Of a stretch of DNA of 64,000 bases, positions 47,864 through 56,968 are shown in pieces. A program made the position numbers and the translations under genes. Source of the stretch: JAJEBT01 sp965214975 (GTDB taxonomy: Bacteria; Pseudomonadota; Alphaproteobacteria; MPNO01; UBA830); assembly GCA_965214975.1 (NCBI GenBank), contig OZ244055.1, positions 3,100,001 through 3,164,000 on the forward strand, read 5' to 3'. A model generated the notes under the pieces. That model was not told the origin of the DNA. It ran no database searches and saw nothing but the letters and a program-made list of their open reading frames with translations. The first letter of the stretch is position 1, and each line of letters begins with the position of its first letter.

Positions 47864-48400
47864 TCATTCGAGAGGGGCCGGATCGGCGCTCAGGTTCCTG
47901 AGAAACAGGATCACGTCGGCTCTGTCCCGCGCCTTCCTGAGGCCGACGAAGGTCATCTTGGTTCCCTTGGCGTAGGCGCGGGGCTTGGCCAGGAACGCGT
48001 CGAGGTTCTCGTAGGTCCAGGGTTTGTCCCCGAGCCCCGAGAGGGCCGACGAGAACCTGAAGCCGGCCCGCTGCGCGGGCGCGGCGTTGACGACGTTCCA
48101 GAGATTGGGGCCGACGCCGTTCTTGCCGCCCTCGGAGACGGAGTGGCAGGCCTTGCACTTGTTGAAGACCTTGCGGCCCCTGTCGGCGCTGGCCACGGCG
48201 AGACGCTGCGGCAGCGGAACCTCGGGCTCCGCGGCGACGGGCGCCGGGGCCGCGGGTCCGGTCGCGACGACCGGGGCCGGCACCGGTCCGTGGCCGCCGC
48301 CCGCCCCGACGAGATTGTCGCCGAGCTTGCCGATCACGAAGAGGACGAGCGTCGTCAGCAGGACGGCTCCGACGATCTTGTTCAGCCCAAGAGCCGACAT
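47864..48400 (-). CDS. Membrane-anchored class I cytochrome c (CycM-like)
   Basis: A 178-residue cytochrome held in the inner membrane by an uncleaved N-terminal helix (residues 9-24, KIVGAVLLTTLVLFVIG), a Pro/Ala-rich spacer of about 45 residues and a periplasmic heme domain. Heme attachment is C82-K-A-C85-H86; the Met ligand is in GTKMTFVGL. This is the layout of alphaproteobacterial CycM/cytochrome c552, which passes electrons from the bc1 complex to the terminal oxidase. The ATG at 48400 has GGAG upstream; a longer frame adds unlikely sequence. Confidence 0.92.
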   Translation of the reverse strand: MSALGLNKIVGAVLLTTLVLFVIGKLGDNLVGAGGGHGPVPAPVVATGPAAPAPVAAEPEVPLPQRLAVASADRGRKVFNKCKACHSVSEGGKNGVGPNLWNVVNAAPAQRAGFRFSSALSGLGDKPWTYENLDAFLAKPRAYAKGTKMTFVGLRKARDRADVILFLRNLSADPAPLE

Positions 48401-48572
48401 CGGGAACTCCGCGGGAAAACGCGCGACCGGAAGACCGTCACGCGCGATTCCAGCATAGCCGCCCGTCGGCGCGCTGTCCAATCCCCCGCGCTTCGCCGCG
48501 GAGCGGTCGGGCCGCGCGGGGATCTCCCCCGAGGTCGGGCGGAACGCCGGGTTCCCGCGGGAGGGGCGGGGT

Positions 48573-49964
48573 TCAGAACTGCCTGACGAAGCGGAACTCG
48601 GCGCGGACGCGATCGTAGTCCCGGGCCTGGGCGTTGGTGTCGAGGGTCTCGCGGACCAGCACCAGCTGCGGGCTGAAGCCGGCGACGGTGAAGGCGCGGT
48701 TGAGGACCGAGGCCTGCAGGACCTGCAGCCGGTCCGCGCGCTTGCGGCCGTCGGCGGTGAAGTGGGGCGCTCCGCGCCCGCCGGCCGCGTAGCCGGTGCG
48801 GCGCAGGCTCCAGCTCGCGCCCAGGGTGAAGCCCTTCGGCAGGACCATCGACGCGCCCAGCCGGCCCCGCGCGCCGTCGTTGCGCCAAGCCGCGCTCCGC
48901 GGGCGCTCCCGCTCGTGGCCCAGGCTCGCGCGGATCCGCAGCGTCGGGGTCGCCAGCCATCGGGCGCCGACGGAGAACGCCGCGACCGGGCCGTCGAGGG
49001 CCCCGCTCCGCCGAAGGTCGCGTTCCTTCCACGAGGCGTCGGCGTGAAGGCGCAGGCGCCGGCCCGTCCGGTGCCCGCCCTCGATGCGGACGCCGGCGTC
49101 GTCCCCGTGGGGACGGCCGGCGGTCCATTGGCGCGAGGCCTCCGCCAGCAGGCTGGCCTCGGTGTCGGCGCCCGCCCGCCAGCGCGGCCCGAGGCGAAGG
49201 CGGAGCCAGGTCCGGTCGAACCGCCGGCCCCCGTGCTCCTGCCGCGCGGCGTCGGCCCCGGCGCGCAGTCCCAGCCGCCTGCCGAGCGGATGCTCGTACT
49301 CGCCTCCGCCCCACGTCGAGAGGCCCGTCCCCGACCGTGCCCGCGAGCCGGCGTCGCGCCGGAAGGGCAGCCTGCCGAAGGCGGTGTCGAGATGGACGAA
49401 GTCGCTGTCGGAGGCGCGGTTGATGTTGGTGTCGGGGGCGATGGCGAAGCCGAAGCGGCCCGACCATCTCCGGCGCGCCCTCATGGCCGCGAGGAACCGG
49501 TGAACGTTGCGGACGACGCCGGGCGGCGGATCGCCGGCCAGCACCCGCTCGAAGTGCCTGCGGGAGAGGCTGTCCTCGCGCTTGAGAAAGAACGCCCGCG
49601 CGAGTTCGAGACGCACCCGCGCCAGATCGGGGCGGGCGACGAGGATGGCGCGCAGGGCGGCGACGGCCCGGTCGAGCAGGGCCTCGCGCCGGCCCTCGGG
49701 GAGGCCGGGTTTCCCGGCGGCGGCCATGGCCGCCAGCGCGGTCCGGAACAGGGTCTCGATCCGGCTGCCGCCGCGCGGCGGCGCCCGCGGGATGGCCGGC
49801 GCCTCCTCCGCCCTGCCGCCGGCGGACAGCGCTTCCGCTTCCGCGGGGGCGGCGTCGACCGTCGGCGACGGAGCCCCCGCGGTGGCGCCGGACGCCGGCA
49901 GGGCGAGCGACAGCAGGACGGCGGTTGCCGCCGCGCGGCGGCAAGCCCCGGGATTCGTCCTCAT
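48573..49964 (-). CDS. Slam-type surface lipoprotein assembly modifier (DUF560)
   Basis: A 463-residue outer-membrane protein. After a signal peptide (AAATAVLLSLALPASGATA) comes a TPR-like helical region (ARPDLARVRLELARAFFLKRE, residues about 80-140) and then a barrel from about 160 (GFAIAPDTNINRASDSD) ending EFRFVRQF with a terminal Phe. This is the Slam layout: a periplasmic TPR part plus a 14-strand-type barrel that brings lipoproteins to the cell surface. In Neisseria the lipoprotein substrate is usually encoded next door, and a TbpB-like lipoprotein gene indeed lies 157 bases upstream on the same strand, so it is the probable client. Confidence 0.86.
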   Translation of the reverse strand: MRTNPGACRRAAATAVLLSLALPASGATAGAPSPTVDAAPAEAEALSAGGRAEEAPAIPRAPPRGGSRIETLFRTALAAMAAAGKPGLPEGRREALLDRAVAALRAILVARPDLARVRLELARAFFLKREDSLSRRHFERVLAGDPPPGVVRNVHRFLAAMRARRRWSGRFGFAIAPDTNINRASDSDFVHLDTAFGRLPFRRDAGSRARSGTGLSTWGGGEYEHPLGRRLGLRAGADAARQEHGGRRFDRTWLRLRLGPRWRAGADTEASLLAEASRQWTAGRPHGDDAGVRIEGGHRTGRRLRLHADASWKERDLRRSGALDGPVAAFSVGARWLATPTLRIRASLGHERERPRSAAWRNDGARGRLGASMVLPKGFTLGASWSLRRTGYAAGGRGAPHFTADGRKRADRLQVLQASVLNRAFTVAGFSPQLVLVRETLDTNAQARDYDRVRAEFRFVRQF

Positions 49965-50121
49965 GTCCGCGAACGGCGGGCGACGCGGAGCCGAACGGGA
50001 GGAAGGGAAGCGAGAAGGGGGCAAAGAGGGAAAGGCGGTTCCATCCCGAAGTCATGGCCCGGCCGGGATGCGCGGCGCTCTTCCCGGGCCCGCCGCCTCC
50101 GGGATGCGGGCGTCGGCGGGC

Positions 50122-52674
50122 CTATTGCCGCCTGGCGCCGAAGGCGCCGACGATCCGGTCGCGTTCGAAGATCCCGCCCGCCTCCTCGTGGTTCGGGCCG
50201 TAGAACCGGCCCTCGATCCGGTTCTCGCCGCTTCCCTGCCCGAAGCCGCCGTCGCTGAGGGGCAGGCCCGTCCACGTCATGTCGGCGCGGGCGCCCCCGG
50301 TCCCGAGGTTGACGATCCGGGTGAAGGCGACGTCCACGTCCGCGTTGTCGAGATCCGCGGTGACCGTGGCGTCGCCCTGGACGTGGTCGGGCCTTTCGGT
50401 GGCGGTCGCGGAACCGAGGTCGGCCCCGACCATGACTCCGCTCCAGGTGGCGGTCCCGACGCCGGCGGGGTTCGTTCCCGACGCGTCCCCGTACGAAACC
50501 GCGTACGGCGTCATCAACTCCTCGCCGACGGTCGCGTCATGCTCCACCACCGCGCCGAACACGTTGTGATCGAGCCAGCCGCCGTAGCCGATCGCCAGGT
50601 CGGCGCTGTTCCTTGCCTGCGCGATCGGGATTCCGTTTCTGGTCATGACCGCCTGGTACTCGTCGTAGAGCGGCAGGTCCGGAATGCCGGCGGATTCGCT
50701 GGGGGCCGACGGGTGGGAGAGCGTGCACGAGAGGCCGGCGCAGTCCGCGGTCACGCGTTCGCGCGTCGCGTCCGCGATGAGGTGCACGTCGCTCGACAGC
50801 AGGGAGTCGGCGCCGTTCGCGACCCGGTCGAGTTCCCCCCGGATCCCTTCGGACGCCGTGTCCAGGGGCTGTCCTCCGGCCAGGGTCCGCGCCGCCGCGC
50901 GGTCCGTGACCGGGTAGTCCGGCAGTCCGGCCGACCCGTGGTCCTCTTCCCGCCTGGCGCCGAAGGCGCCGACGATCCGGTCGCGTTCGAAGATCCCGCC
51001 CGCCTCCTCGTGGTTCGGGCCGTGGAACCGGCCCTCGATCCGGTCCTCGCCGCTTCCCCGCCCGAAACCGCCGTCGCTGAGGGGCAGGCCCGTCCACGTC
51101 ATGTCGGCGCGGGCGTCCCCGGTCCCGAGGTTGACGATCCGGGTGAAGGCGACGTCCACGTCCGCGTTGTCGAGATCCGCGGTGACCGTGGCGTCGCCCT
51201 GGACCTGGTCGGGCCTTTCGGTGGCGGTCGCGGAACCGACGTCGGATCCGACCATGACTCCGCTCCAGGTGGCGGTTCCGGCGCCTGCGGGGTTCGTTCC
51301 CGACGCGTCCCCGTACGAAACCGCGTACGGCCCCATCGACTCCTGGCCGGCGGTCGCGTCATGGTGCGCCACCGTGCCGAAAACGCTGTGCTCCAGCCAG
51401 CCGCCGTAGCCGGTTGTCAGGGCGACGCTTCTCCTTGCCTGCGCGATCGGGATCCCGCTGCCGGTCATGACCGCCTGGTATTCGTCGTATCGTTGCAGGT
51501 CCGGGATGCCGACGGACGCGCTGGGGACGAACGGGTGCGAGAGCGTGCACGAGGCGCCGGCGCAGTCCGCGGTCACGCGTTGGCGCGTCACGTCCGAGAT
51601 GAAGTGCATGTCGCTCATCAGCAGGGAGTCGGCCCCGTTCGCGATCCGGTCGAGTTCCCCTCCGATCTCTTCGGACGTCGTGTCCAGGGACTGTCCGCCG
51701 ACCCGGGTCCGCGCCGCCGCGAGGTCCGCGATCGGGTAGTCCGGCAAACTGGCTGCCTCATGGCCCGCTTCCCGCCTGGCGCCGAAGGCTCCGACGATCC
51801 GGTCGCGTTCGAAGACCCCGCCCGCCTCCTCGTGGTTCGGGCCGTAGAACCGGCCCTCGATCCGGTCCTCGCCGCTTCCCCGCCCGAAACCGCCGTCGCC
51901 GAGGGGCAGGCCCGTCCACGTCATGTCGGCGCGGGCGCCCCCGGTCCCGAGGTTGACGATCCGGGTGAAGGCGACGTCCACGTCCGCGTTGTCGAGGTCC
52001 GCGGTGACCGTGGCGTCGCCCTGGACAAGGTCGGGCCTTTCGGTGGCGGTCGCGGAACCGACGTCGGCCCCGACCATGACTCCGCTCCAGGTGGCGGTTC
52101 CGGCGCCTGCGGGGTTCGTTCCCGACGCGTCTCCGTACGAAACCGCGTACGGCGCCGTCAACTCCTCGCCGGCGGTCGCGTCGTGCTGCACTATCGCGCC
52201 GAAGCCGCTGTGCTCCAGCCAGCCGCCGTAGCCGGTTGTCAGGTCGGCGCTGCTCCTTGACTGCGCGATCGGGATCCCGCCGCTGGTCATGACCGCCTGG
52301 TATTCGTCGTGCAGCTCCCAGTCCGAGATGCCGACTTCGAGGGATTCACCGGGGACCGACGGGTGCGAGAACGTGCACGAGGCGCCGGCGCAATGCGCGG
52401 TCAGGCGCGCGCGCGTCGCGTTCGTGACGAGGTGCAAGTCGCTCGACAGCAGGGAGTCGGAACCGTTCGCGATCCGTTCGAGCTCCCCTCCGATCGCCTC
52501 GGACGTCATGTCCAGGGGCTGTCCGCCGACCAGGGCCCGCGCCGCCGCGCGGTCCGTGATCGGGTGGTCCGGCAGTCCGGCGGTGCCGCCTCCGCCGCCG
52601 CAGGCGGCGAGGGCGAGGGGCGCGGCCATGGCCGCGGCGAGTGTCATGGCGCGCGCGGGGGAGATCGGGAGCAT
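50122..52674 (-). CDS. Surface lipoprotein with three tandem TbpB-like barrel domains
   Basis: An 850-residue lipoprotein. The signal peptide ends in the lipobox L22-A23-A24-C25, then GGGGG. Three near-identical units of about 274 residues follow (about 30-300, 303-575 and 578-850), each starting like GLPDYPIADLAAAR and ending RFYGPNHEEAGGIF and IVGAFGARR. That ending is the signature of TbpB-type (transferrin-binding-protein-like) beta-barrels. Each unit also has a Cys pair such as CAGASC that could form a disulfide. The adjacent Slam gene implies display on the outer surface. The ligand (metal, heme or host protein) cannot be told. Relatives usually have one or two such domains. Confidence 0.86.
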   Translation of the reverse strand: MLPISPARAMTLAAAMAAPLALAACGGGGGTAGLPDHPITDRAAARALVGGQPLDMTSEAIGGELERIANGSDSLLSSDLHLVTNATRARLTAHCAGASCTFSHPSVPGESLEVGISDWELHDEYQAVMTSGGIPIAQSRSSADLTTGYGGWLEHSGFGAIVQHDATAGEELTAPYAVSYGDASGTNPAGAGTATWSGVMVGADVGSATATERPDLVQGDATVTADLDNADVDVAFTRIVNLGTGGARADMTWTGLPLGDGGFGRGSGEDRIEGRFYGPNHEEAGGVFERDRIVGAFGARREAGHEAASLPDYPIADLAAARTRVGGQSLDTTSEEIGGELDRIANGADSLLMSDMHFISDVTRQRVTADCAGASCTLSHPFVPSASVGIPDLQRYDEYQAVMTGSGIPIAQARRSVALTTGYGGWLEHSVFGTVAHHDATAGQESMGPYAVSYGDASGTNPAGAGTATWSGVMVGSDVGSATATERPDQVQGDATVTADLDNADVDVAFTRIVNLGTGDARADMTWTGLPLSDGGFGRGSGEDRIEGRFHGPNHEEAGGIFERDRIVGAFGARREEDHGSAGLPDYPVTDRAAARTLAGGQPLDTASEGIRGELDRVANGADSLLSSDVHLIADATRERVTADCAGLSCTLSHPSAPSESAGIPDLPLYDEYQAVMTRNGIPIAQARNSADLAIGYGGWLDHNVFGAVVEHDATVGEELMTPYAVSYGDASGTNPAGVGTATWSGVMVGADLGSATATERPDHVQGDATVTADLDNADVDVAFTRIVNLGTGGARADMTWTGLPLSDGGFGQGSGENRIEGRFYGPNHEEAGGIFERDRIVGAFGARRQ
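50128..52590 (-). repeat. Three direct repeats of about 820 bp within the lipoprotein gene
   Basis: The block beginning CGCCTGGCGCCGAAGG recurs near 50128, 50951 and 51771. Large parts are identical between copies, including synonymous positions, so the amplification is recent or maintained by gene conversion. Confidence 0.85.
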
Positions 52675-52811
52675 CGCGGTTTTCCCGTGGCTGCGTTCCG
52701 ACGGGGACGGTTCAAGCACAAGGGTATCACGGTGACCGGAACGATTGCCAGCACTGCCGAATCCGCTCCCGATGCTCGTCGGGCGGGCCGGAAACCGGCC
52801 CCGGGGGCCGG

Positions 52812-53720
52812 TCACGCGGCGCCGTGTTCCTTCAGCCAGCCGCGGAGCCGCTTCCAGCCGTCCCGGGCCGCCTCCTCGCGGTAGCTCGGGCGGTAGTCGG
52901 CATGGAATCCGTGCGGCGCCTCGGGATAGACGACGATCTCGACGCGCGCGTTGCCGGCGGCCCGGATCCGGGCCTCGAGATCCCTGACCGTGGCGATGGG
53001 TATGCCGCGGTCCCTGCCGCCGTAGAGGCCGAGCACCGGCGCCCGGATCCGGGCCGCGACGTCGACCGGATGGCTCGGCGTGTTCGGGTTGCTGCCGCGC
53101 CCCGCGACCCGGCCGTACCACGCCACGCCGGCCTTGAGGTCCGGGTTGTGCGCGGCGTACATCCACACGATGCGACCGCCCCAGCAGAACCCCGTGACCG
53201 CGAGCTTCGAGACGTCGCCGCCGTTGCGCCCGGCGTATTTCGCCGCGTGGTCGAGGTCGGACATCACCTGGCGGTCGGGAACCCTGGCGACGATCTCGGA
53301 GATCAGCCTGCGGATCTCCTTGAAGGTGTATTTCGAGGGATCCCCCTGACGGTGGTAGAGCGCGGGCGCGATCGCGAAATGCCCGGCCTTCGCGAGCCGC
53401 CGGCAGACGTCCCGGATGTGCTCGTGGACGCCGAAGATCTCCTGCACCACCAGAATCGCGGGATGGCCCGAGCCCGAGGCGGGGCGCGCCGCGTAGGCCG
53501 GGAGCCGGCCGTCGGCGACCGGGATGTCGACCATTCCGGCCCGGAGGCCGTCGGCATCGGTCCGGATCATGGTCGCGCGGGCGGGGCGCACGGCGAGCGC
53601 GAGCCCCGACGCCGCCGCCGCGCCGGCGACGAACCGCCGCCGCGAGACCGCGGGCTCGGGAAGAAGGCTCCGCAGGTCGGCATCGCCGGCCGGCGGTTTC
53701 CGGTGACCGTCGAGAGGCAT
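52812..53720 (-). CDS. Tat-exported dienelactone hydrolase family protein
   Basis: A 302-residue alpha/beta hydrolase. The N-terminus carries a twin-arginine signal, SRRRFVAGAAAASGLALAV, followed by an ARA cleavage site, so it is exported folded to the periplasm. The Cys nucleophile is in GFCWGGR, the His in APHGFHADY. It is related to the cytoplasmic enzyme at 11934-12638 but is longer and exported. The ATG at 53720 is preceded by GGGG. The TRAP transporter genes lie just upstream on the same strand (31 bases), so it may process the same substrate before uptake. Confidence 0.87.
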   Translation of the reverse strand: MPLDGHRKPPAGDADLRSLLPEPAVSRRRFVAGAAAASGLALAVRPARATMIRTDADGLRAGMVDIPVADGRLPAYAARPASGSGHPAILVVQEIFGVHEHIRDVCRRLAKAGHFAIAPALYHRQGDPSKYTFKEIRRLISEIVARVPDRQVMSDLDHAAKYAGRNGGDVSKLAVTGFCWGGRIVWMYAAHNPDLKAGVAWYGRVAGRGSNPNTPSHPVDVAARIRAPVLGLYGGRDRGIPIATVRDLEARIRAAGNARVEIVVYPEAPHGFHADYRPSYREEAARDGWKRLRGWLKEHGAA

Positions 53721-53751
53721 GGTTTCCCCCTTTCCGCCGGCCGGGCCGGCG

Positions 53752-55116
53752 TCAGCTGGTGATGATCTCGGGCCCGAGAAGCAGCGTCGGCAGCCAGGTC
53801 GAGATCCACGGAACGTAGGTGACGAGAACGAGGAACGCGAACATGATGGCAACCCACGGCAGGGCCGCGCGCACCACCGCCATCACCGACATCGACGCGA
53901 CGCCCGCGGTGACGAACAGGTTGAGCCCGACCGGCGGCGTGATCATGCCGATCTCCATGTTCACCACCATGATGATGCCGAGATGGATGGGGTCGATCCC
54001 GAGCTCGACGGCGATCGGGAAGACCAGGGGCGCCACGATGATCAGGAGCCCCGACGGTTCCATGAACTGTCCGCCGAGCAGCAGCAGCACGTTGACCACG
54101 ATCAGGAACATGATCGGGCCGAGCCCCGCGGCGAGCATGGCTTCCGCCACCGCCTGCGGCACCTGCTCCTCCGTCAGCACGTGCTTGAGGATGAGCGCGT
54201 TCGCGATGATGAACATCAGCATCACGGTGAGCCTGCCGCCCTCGAACAGGGTCTTCCGGGTGTCGGGGTGCCACAGCACGGACGCCGCGCGGACGACGAA
54301 CCCGAGGCGGTGGCGCCCCGGGGCCGCGAACGGTCCCATGTCGCGGTAGACGAAGTTCGCGATCAGGAACGCGTAGACGGCCGCCACCGCGGCGGCCTCG
54401 GTCGGTGTGAACACCCCGCCGTAGATCCCGCCGAGGATGATGACGATCAGGAGGAGCCCCCAGAACGCGTCGGCGCCGGAATCGAGCAGTTCCCGCCAGC
54501 CGGCCCAGGGCTGGCGGGGCAGGTCGCGCAGCCGCGCGACCACGTAGATGCCGATCATGAGCATCACGCCCGCGACGATTCCGGGGATCACCCCGGCGAG
54601 GAACATGCGCCCGACCGAGACGTCGGTCGCCGCCGCGTAGACGACCATGACGATCGAGGGCGGGATCAGGATGCCGAGCGTTCCGGCGTTGCAGATCACC
54701 CCGGCCGCGAAGTCCCTGGAGTAGCCGATCTCGCGCATGCCGGCGATGACGATCGTGCCGATGGCGACGACCGTGGCCGGCGACGACCCCGAGAGCGCGG
54801 CGAACATCATGCACGCGAACACCGACGCGATGGCGAGACCGCCGCGGAAATGGCCGACGACCGCGATGGCGAAGCGGATGACGCGGCGCGCCACGCCGCC
54901 GGTCGACATGAAGCTCGACGCCAGGATGAAGAACGGGATGGCGAGCAGCGTGTAGTGGCCGTCGAAGGCGGAGAACAGGGTCTGGGCGATGGAGGCGAGC
55001 GAGCCGTCGGAGAAGGCGACCAGGAACAGGACGCTGGACAGCCCGAGCGCGACGGCGACCGGCACGCCGATGGCCATCAGCCCGATGATCAGCGCGAACA
55101 GAAGGGCGATCGCCAT
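53752..55116 (-). CDS. TRAP transporter large permease subunit (DctM family)
   Basis: A 454-residue integral membrane protein with about twelve hydrophobic segments, the sodium-driven transport core of a TRAP uptake system. Family sequence includes FMSTGGVARRVIRFA, AALSGSSPATVVAIG, GTLGILIPPSI and GMITPPVGLNLFV. It lies 18 bases after the small permease gene, within dctP-dctQ-dctM. Substrate is probably a carboxylate. Confidence 0.94.
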   Translation of the reverse strand: MAIALLFALIIGLMAIGVPVAVALGLSSVLFLVAFSDGSLASIAQTLFSAFDGHYTLLAIPFFILASSFMSTGGVARRVIRFAIAVVGHFRGGLAIASVFACMMFAALSGSSPATVVAIGTIVIAGMREIGYSRDFAAGVICNAGTLGILIPPSIVMVVYAAATDVSVGRMFLAGVIPGIVAGVMLMIGIYVVARLRDLPRQPWAGWRELLDSGADAFWGLLLIVIILGGIYGGVFTPTEAAAVAAVYAFLIANFVYRDMGPFAAPGRHRLGFVVRAASVLWHPDTRKTLFEGGRLTVMLMFIIANALILKHVLTEEQVPQAVAEAMLAAGLGPIMFLIVVNVLLLLGGQFMEPSGLLIIVAPLVFPIAVELGIDPIHLGIIMVVNMEIGMITPPVGLNLFVTAGVASMSVMAVVRAALPWVAIMFAFLVLVTYVPWISTWLPTLLLGPEIITS

Positions 55117-55134
55117 CGTCCGGAATCCCGGTCC

Positions 55135-55752
55135 TCAGGCCGCGGACCCGTCGCCCCGGTCCTCGGCCTCGTGGGAGGCGATGATCAGGTCGATTTCGCC
55201 GGCGAGCATTTTCCGCCCGGCCTGGAGGAAGCGCCACGTGAAGAGCGCCATGCTGAACGGCAGAACGGCGTAGGGGATGAACTTCGGCATCTTCTCGTAG
55301 CGTTCGCCCTCGTTCATCCAGTCCGCGAGGAACTGCAGGAACGCCGGCATGGGGATGTCGTTGACCTCGAAGAACGCCTGGTCGGTCGCGAACGGGTACC
55401 AGTAGTTCCAGCTGCCGACGAGCATGAGAACGCCGAACGCGAGGCTGGCGGCGACCGCGACCAGGCCGAGCGTGCGGCGCGTCCCGGGGGAGGTGCGCGA
55501 GACCGCGATGTCGACGCCGAGATGGAGGGACTTCTTGACCCCGTAGCAGGCGCCGAGCAGCACCAGCCAGGCGAACAGGAACACCGTCGCTTCCAGCGCC
55601 CAGAGAAGGTTGTCGTTGAAGACGTAGCGGGCGACCACGTTGGCGAACGTGATCACCGTCATCAGCCCGAGCAGAAGCGCGATGAGCCCTTCCTCGAGAG
55701 CGTCGAGGATCCCGGAGGACGTCCGGCCGCCGTGCCGCGCCGAGCGGGTCAT
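55135..55752 (-). CDS. TRAP transporter small permease subunit (DctQ family)
   Basis: A 205-residue membrane protein with four main transmembrane helices that partners the large permease. The N-terminal hydrophobic start LIALLLGLMTVITFANVVARYVF is typical of DctQ. A longer extramembrane loop (ATDQAFFEVNDIPMPAF) follows the second half. It lies between the solute-binding protein and the large permease in the same operon. Confidence 0.92.
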   Translation of the reverse strand: MTRSARHGGRTSSGILDALEEGLIALLLGLMTVITFANVVARYVFNDNLLWALEATVFLFAWLVLLGACYGVKKSLHLGVDIAVSRTSPGTRRTLGLVAVAASLAFGVLMLVGSWNYWYPFATDQAFFEVNDIPMPAFLQFLADWMNEGERYEKMPKFIPYAVLPFSMALFTWRFLQAGRKMLAGEIDLIIASHEAEDRGDGSAA

Positions 55753-55801
55753 GGTCCGGGGCCGGGCCCGCCCCCGGACGGGGCGGGCCCGGCGCGCGGG
55801 G

Positions 55802-56806
55802 TCAGCTGCCGGAGTTGGCGGCCTGGGCCGCCGCGATCATGTCGCGGCCCACGTCCTTCTCGAATTTCGACCAGACCGGCTTCATCGCGTCCACCCAGGC
55901 GCGGCGCTGGGCCTCGGTGAGCTTCCGGATCTTGCCGCCGGCGGCGAGGATCTTCCGCCGGTTTTCCTGGTTGACCGACCAGGCGGCCTTGTTCCGCGCG
56001 ACGGTCACCTCGCGCAGGATTCCCGCGAACCGGTCGCGGACGCCGGCGGGCAGGCCGTTCCACCACCGCGTCGAGGTCACGACCAGATAGTCGATGATGC
56101 CGTGGTTGGTCTCGGTCACGCCGTCCTGGACCTCGAAGAACTTCTTGCCGTAGATGTTGGACCAGGTGTTCTCCTGCCCGTCGACGACCTTGGTCTGGAG
56201 CGCGCCGTAGACCTCCTTGAACGCCATCTTCTGCGGGTTCGCGCCGAGCTCCATGAACTGGGCGACCAGCACGTCGGACGCCTGGACGCGGAACTTGAGG
56301 CCCTTGGCGTCGGCCGGCGCCAGCAGCGGCCTGCTCGCCGACAGCTGCTTCATGCCGTTGTGCCAGAACTCGAGGCCGAGCAGGCCGCGCCGCTTCATCG
56401 ACCCCTTGAGCCGCTGCCCGGCCCCGGAGTTCTGGAAGCGGTCGACCGCGTCGATGTTCTCGAACATGAACGGCAGGTCGAAGAGCCGGAACTGCTTGGT
56501 GAACTTCTCGAATTTCGAGAGCGACGGCGCGGCGAGCTGCACGTCCCCCTGCAGCATCGCCTCGAGCACCTTGTTGTCGTCGTACAGGGCCGAGTTCGGA
56601 TACACGGTCATGCACATCTGCCCGTTCATCTCGGCGTTGACCCGCTTGGCGAGCAGGGTCGCGGCGATGCCCTTGGGATGCTTGTCGGTGTTGGTGACGT
56701 GGCTGAACTTGACATGAATCTCGCCTTTGTCGCAGTTTGCCTGGGCCGGCAGGGCCAGAGCGGCGGCGGACAGGGCGGCGAGAGTGCCGAAGACGATCTT
56801 GCGCAT
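55802..56806 (-). CDS. TRAP transporter solute-binding protein (DctP family)
   Basis: A 334-residue periplasmic receptor with an N-terminal Sec signal peptide (MRKIVFGTLAALSAAALALP, cleavage after QA). The DctP fold is seen in VKFSHVTNTDKHPKG, PFMFENIDAVDRF and ADAKGLKFRVQAS; the Arg in KFRV usually binds the substrate carboxylate. This suggests an organic acid. The ATG at 56806 is chosen because it begins the signal peptide and has GGGAG upstream. It is first in the operon; a palindrome at 56833-56848 may be its operator. Confidence 0.93.
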   Translation of the reverse strand: MRKIVFGTLAALSAAALALPAQANCDKGEIHVKFSHVTNTDKHPKGIAATLLAKRVNAEMNGQMCMTVYPNSALYDDNKVLEAMLQGDVQLAAPSLSKFEKFTKQFRLFDLPFMFENIDAVDRFQNSGAGQRLKGSMKRRGLLGLEFWHNGMKQLSASRPLLAPADAKGLKFRVQASDVLVAQFMELGANPQKMAFKEVYGALQTKVVDGQENTWSNIYGKKFFEVQDGVTETNHGIIDYLVVTSTRWWNGLPAGVRDRFAGILREVTVARNKAAWSVNQENRRKILAAGGKIRKLTEAQRRAWVDAMKPVWSKFEKDVGRDMIAAAQAANSGS

Positions 56807-56832
56807 CGCGTTTCTCCCCATGCATGATCTTT

Positions 56833-56848
56833 CGGACAACGCTGTCCG
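56833..56848. promoter_or_regulatory. Palindrome, possible operator of the TRAP operon
   Basis: CGGACA-ACGC-TGTCCG is an inverted repeat with 6-bp arms, 27 bases upstream of the dctP start, where a repressor or activator site would be expected. No regulator gene is adjacent. Confidence 0.35.
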
Positions 56849-56968
56849 TGGCGCGAGTCATACCACGGGATTCGGGACGCTCTCAACCGGCCGGTCCGCG
56901 ACGGACCGGCGGCGGCTTCCCCCGCGGGCGGCCCTGGCCGCGCCGCGTCCGCCGGCGCGGCCCGGCCG

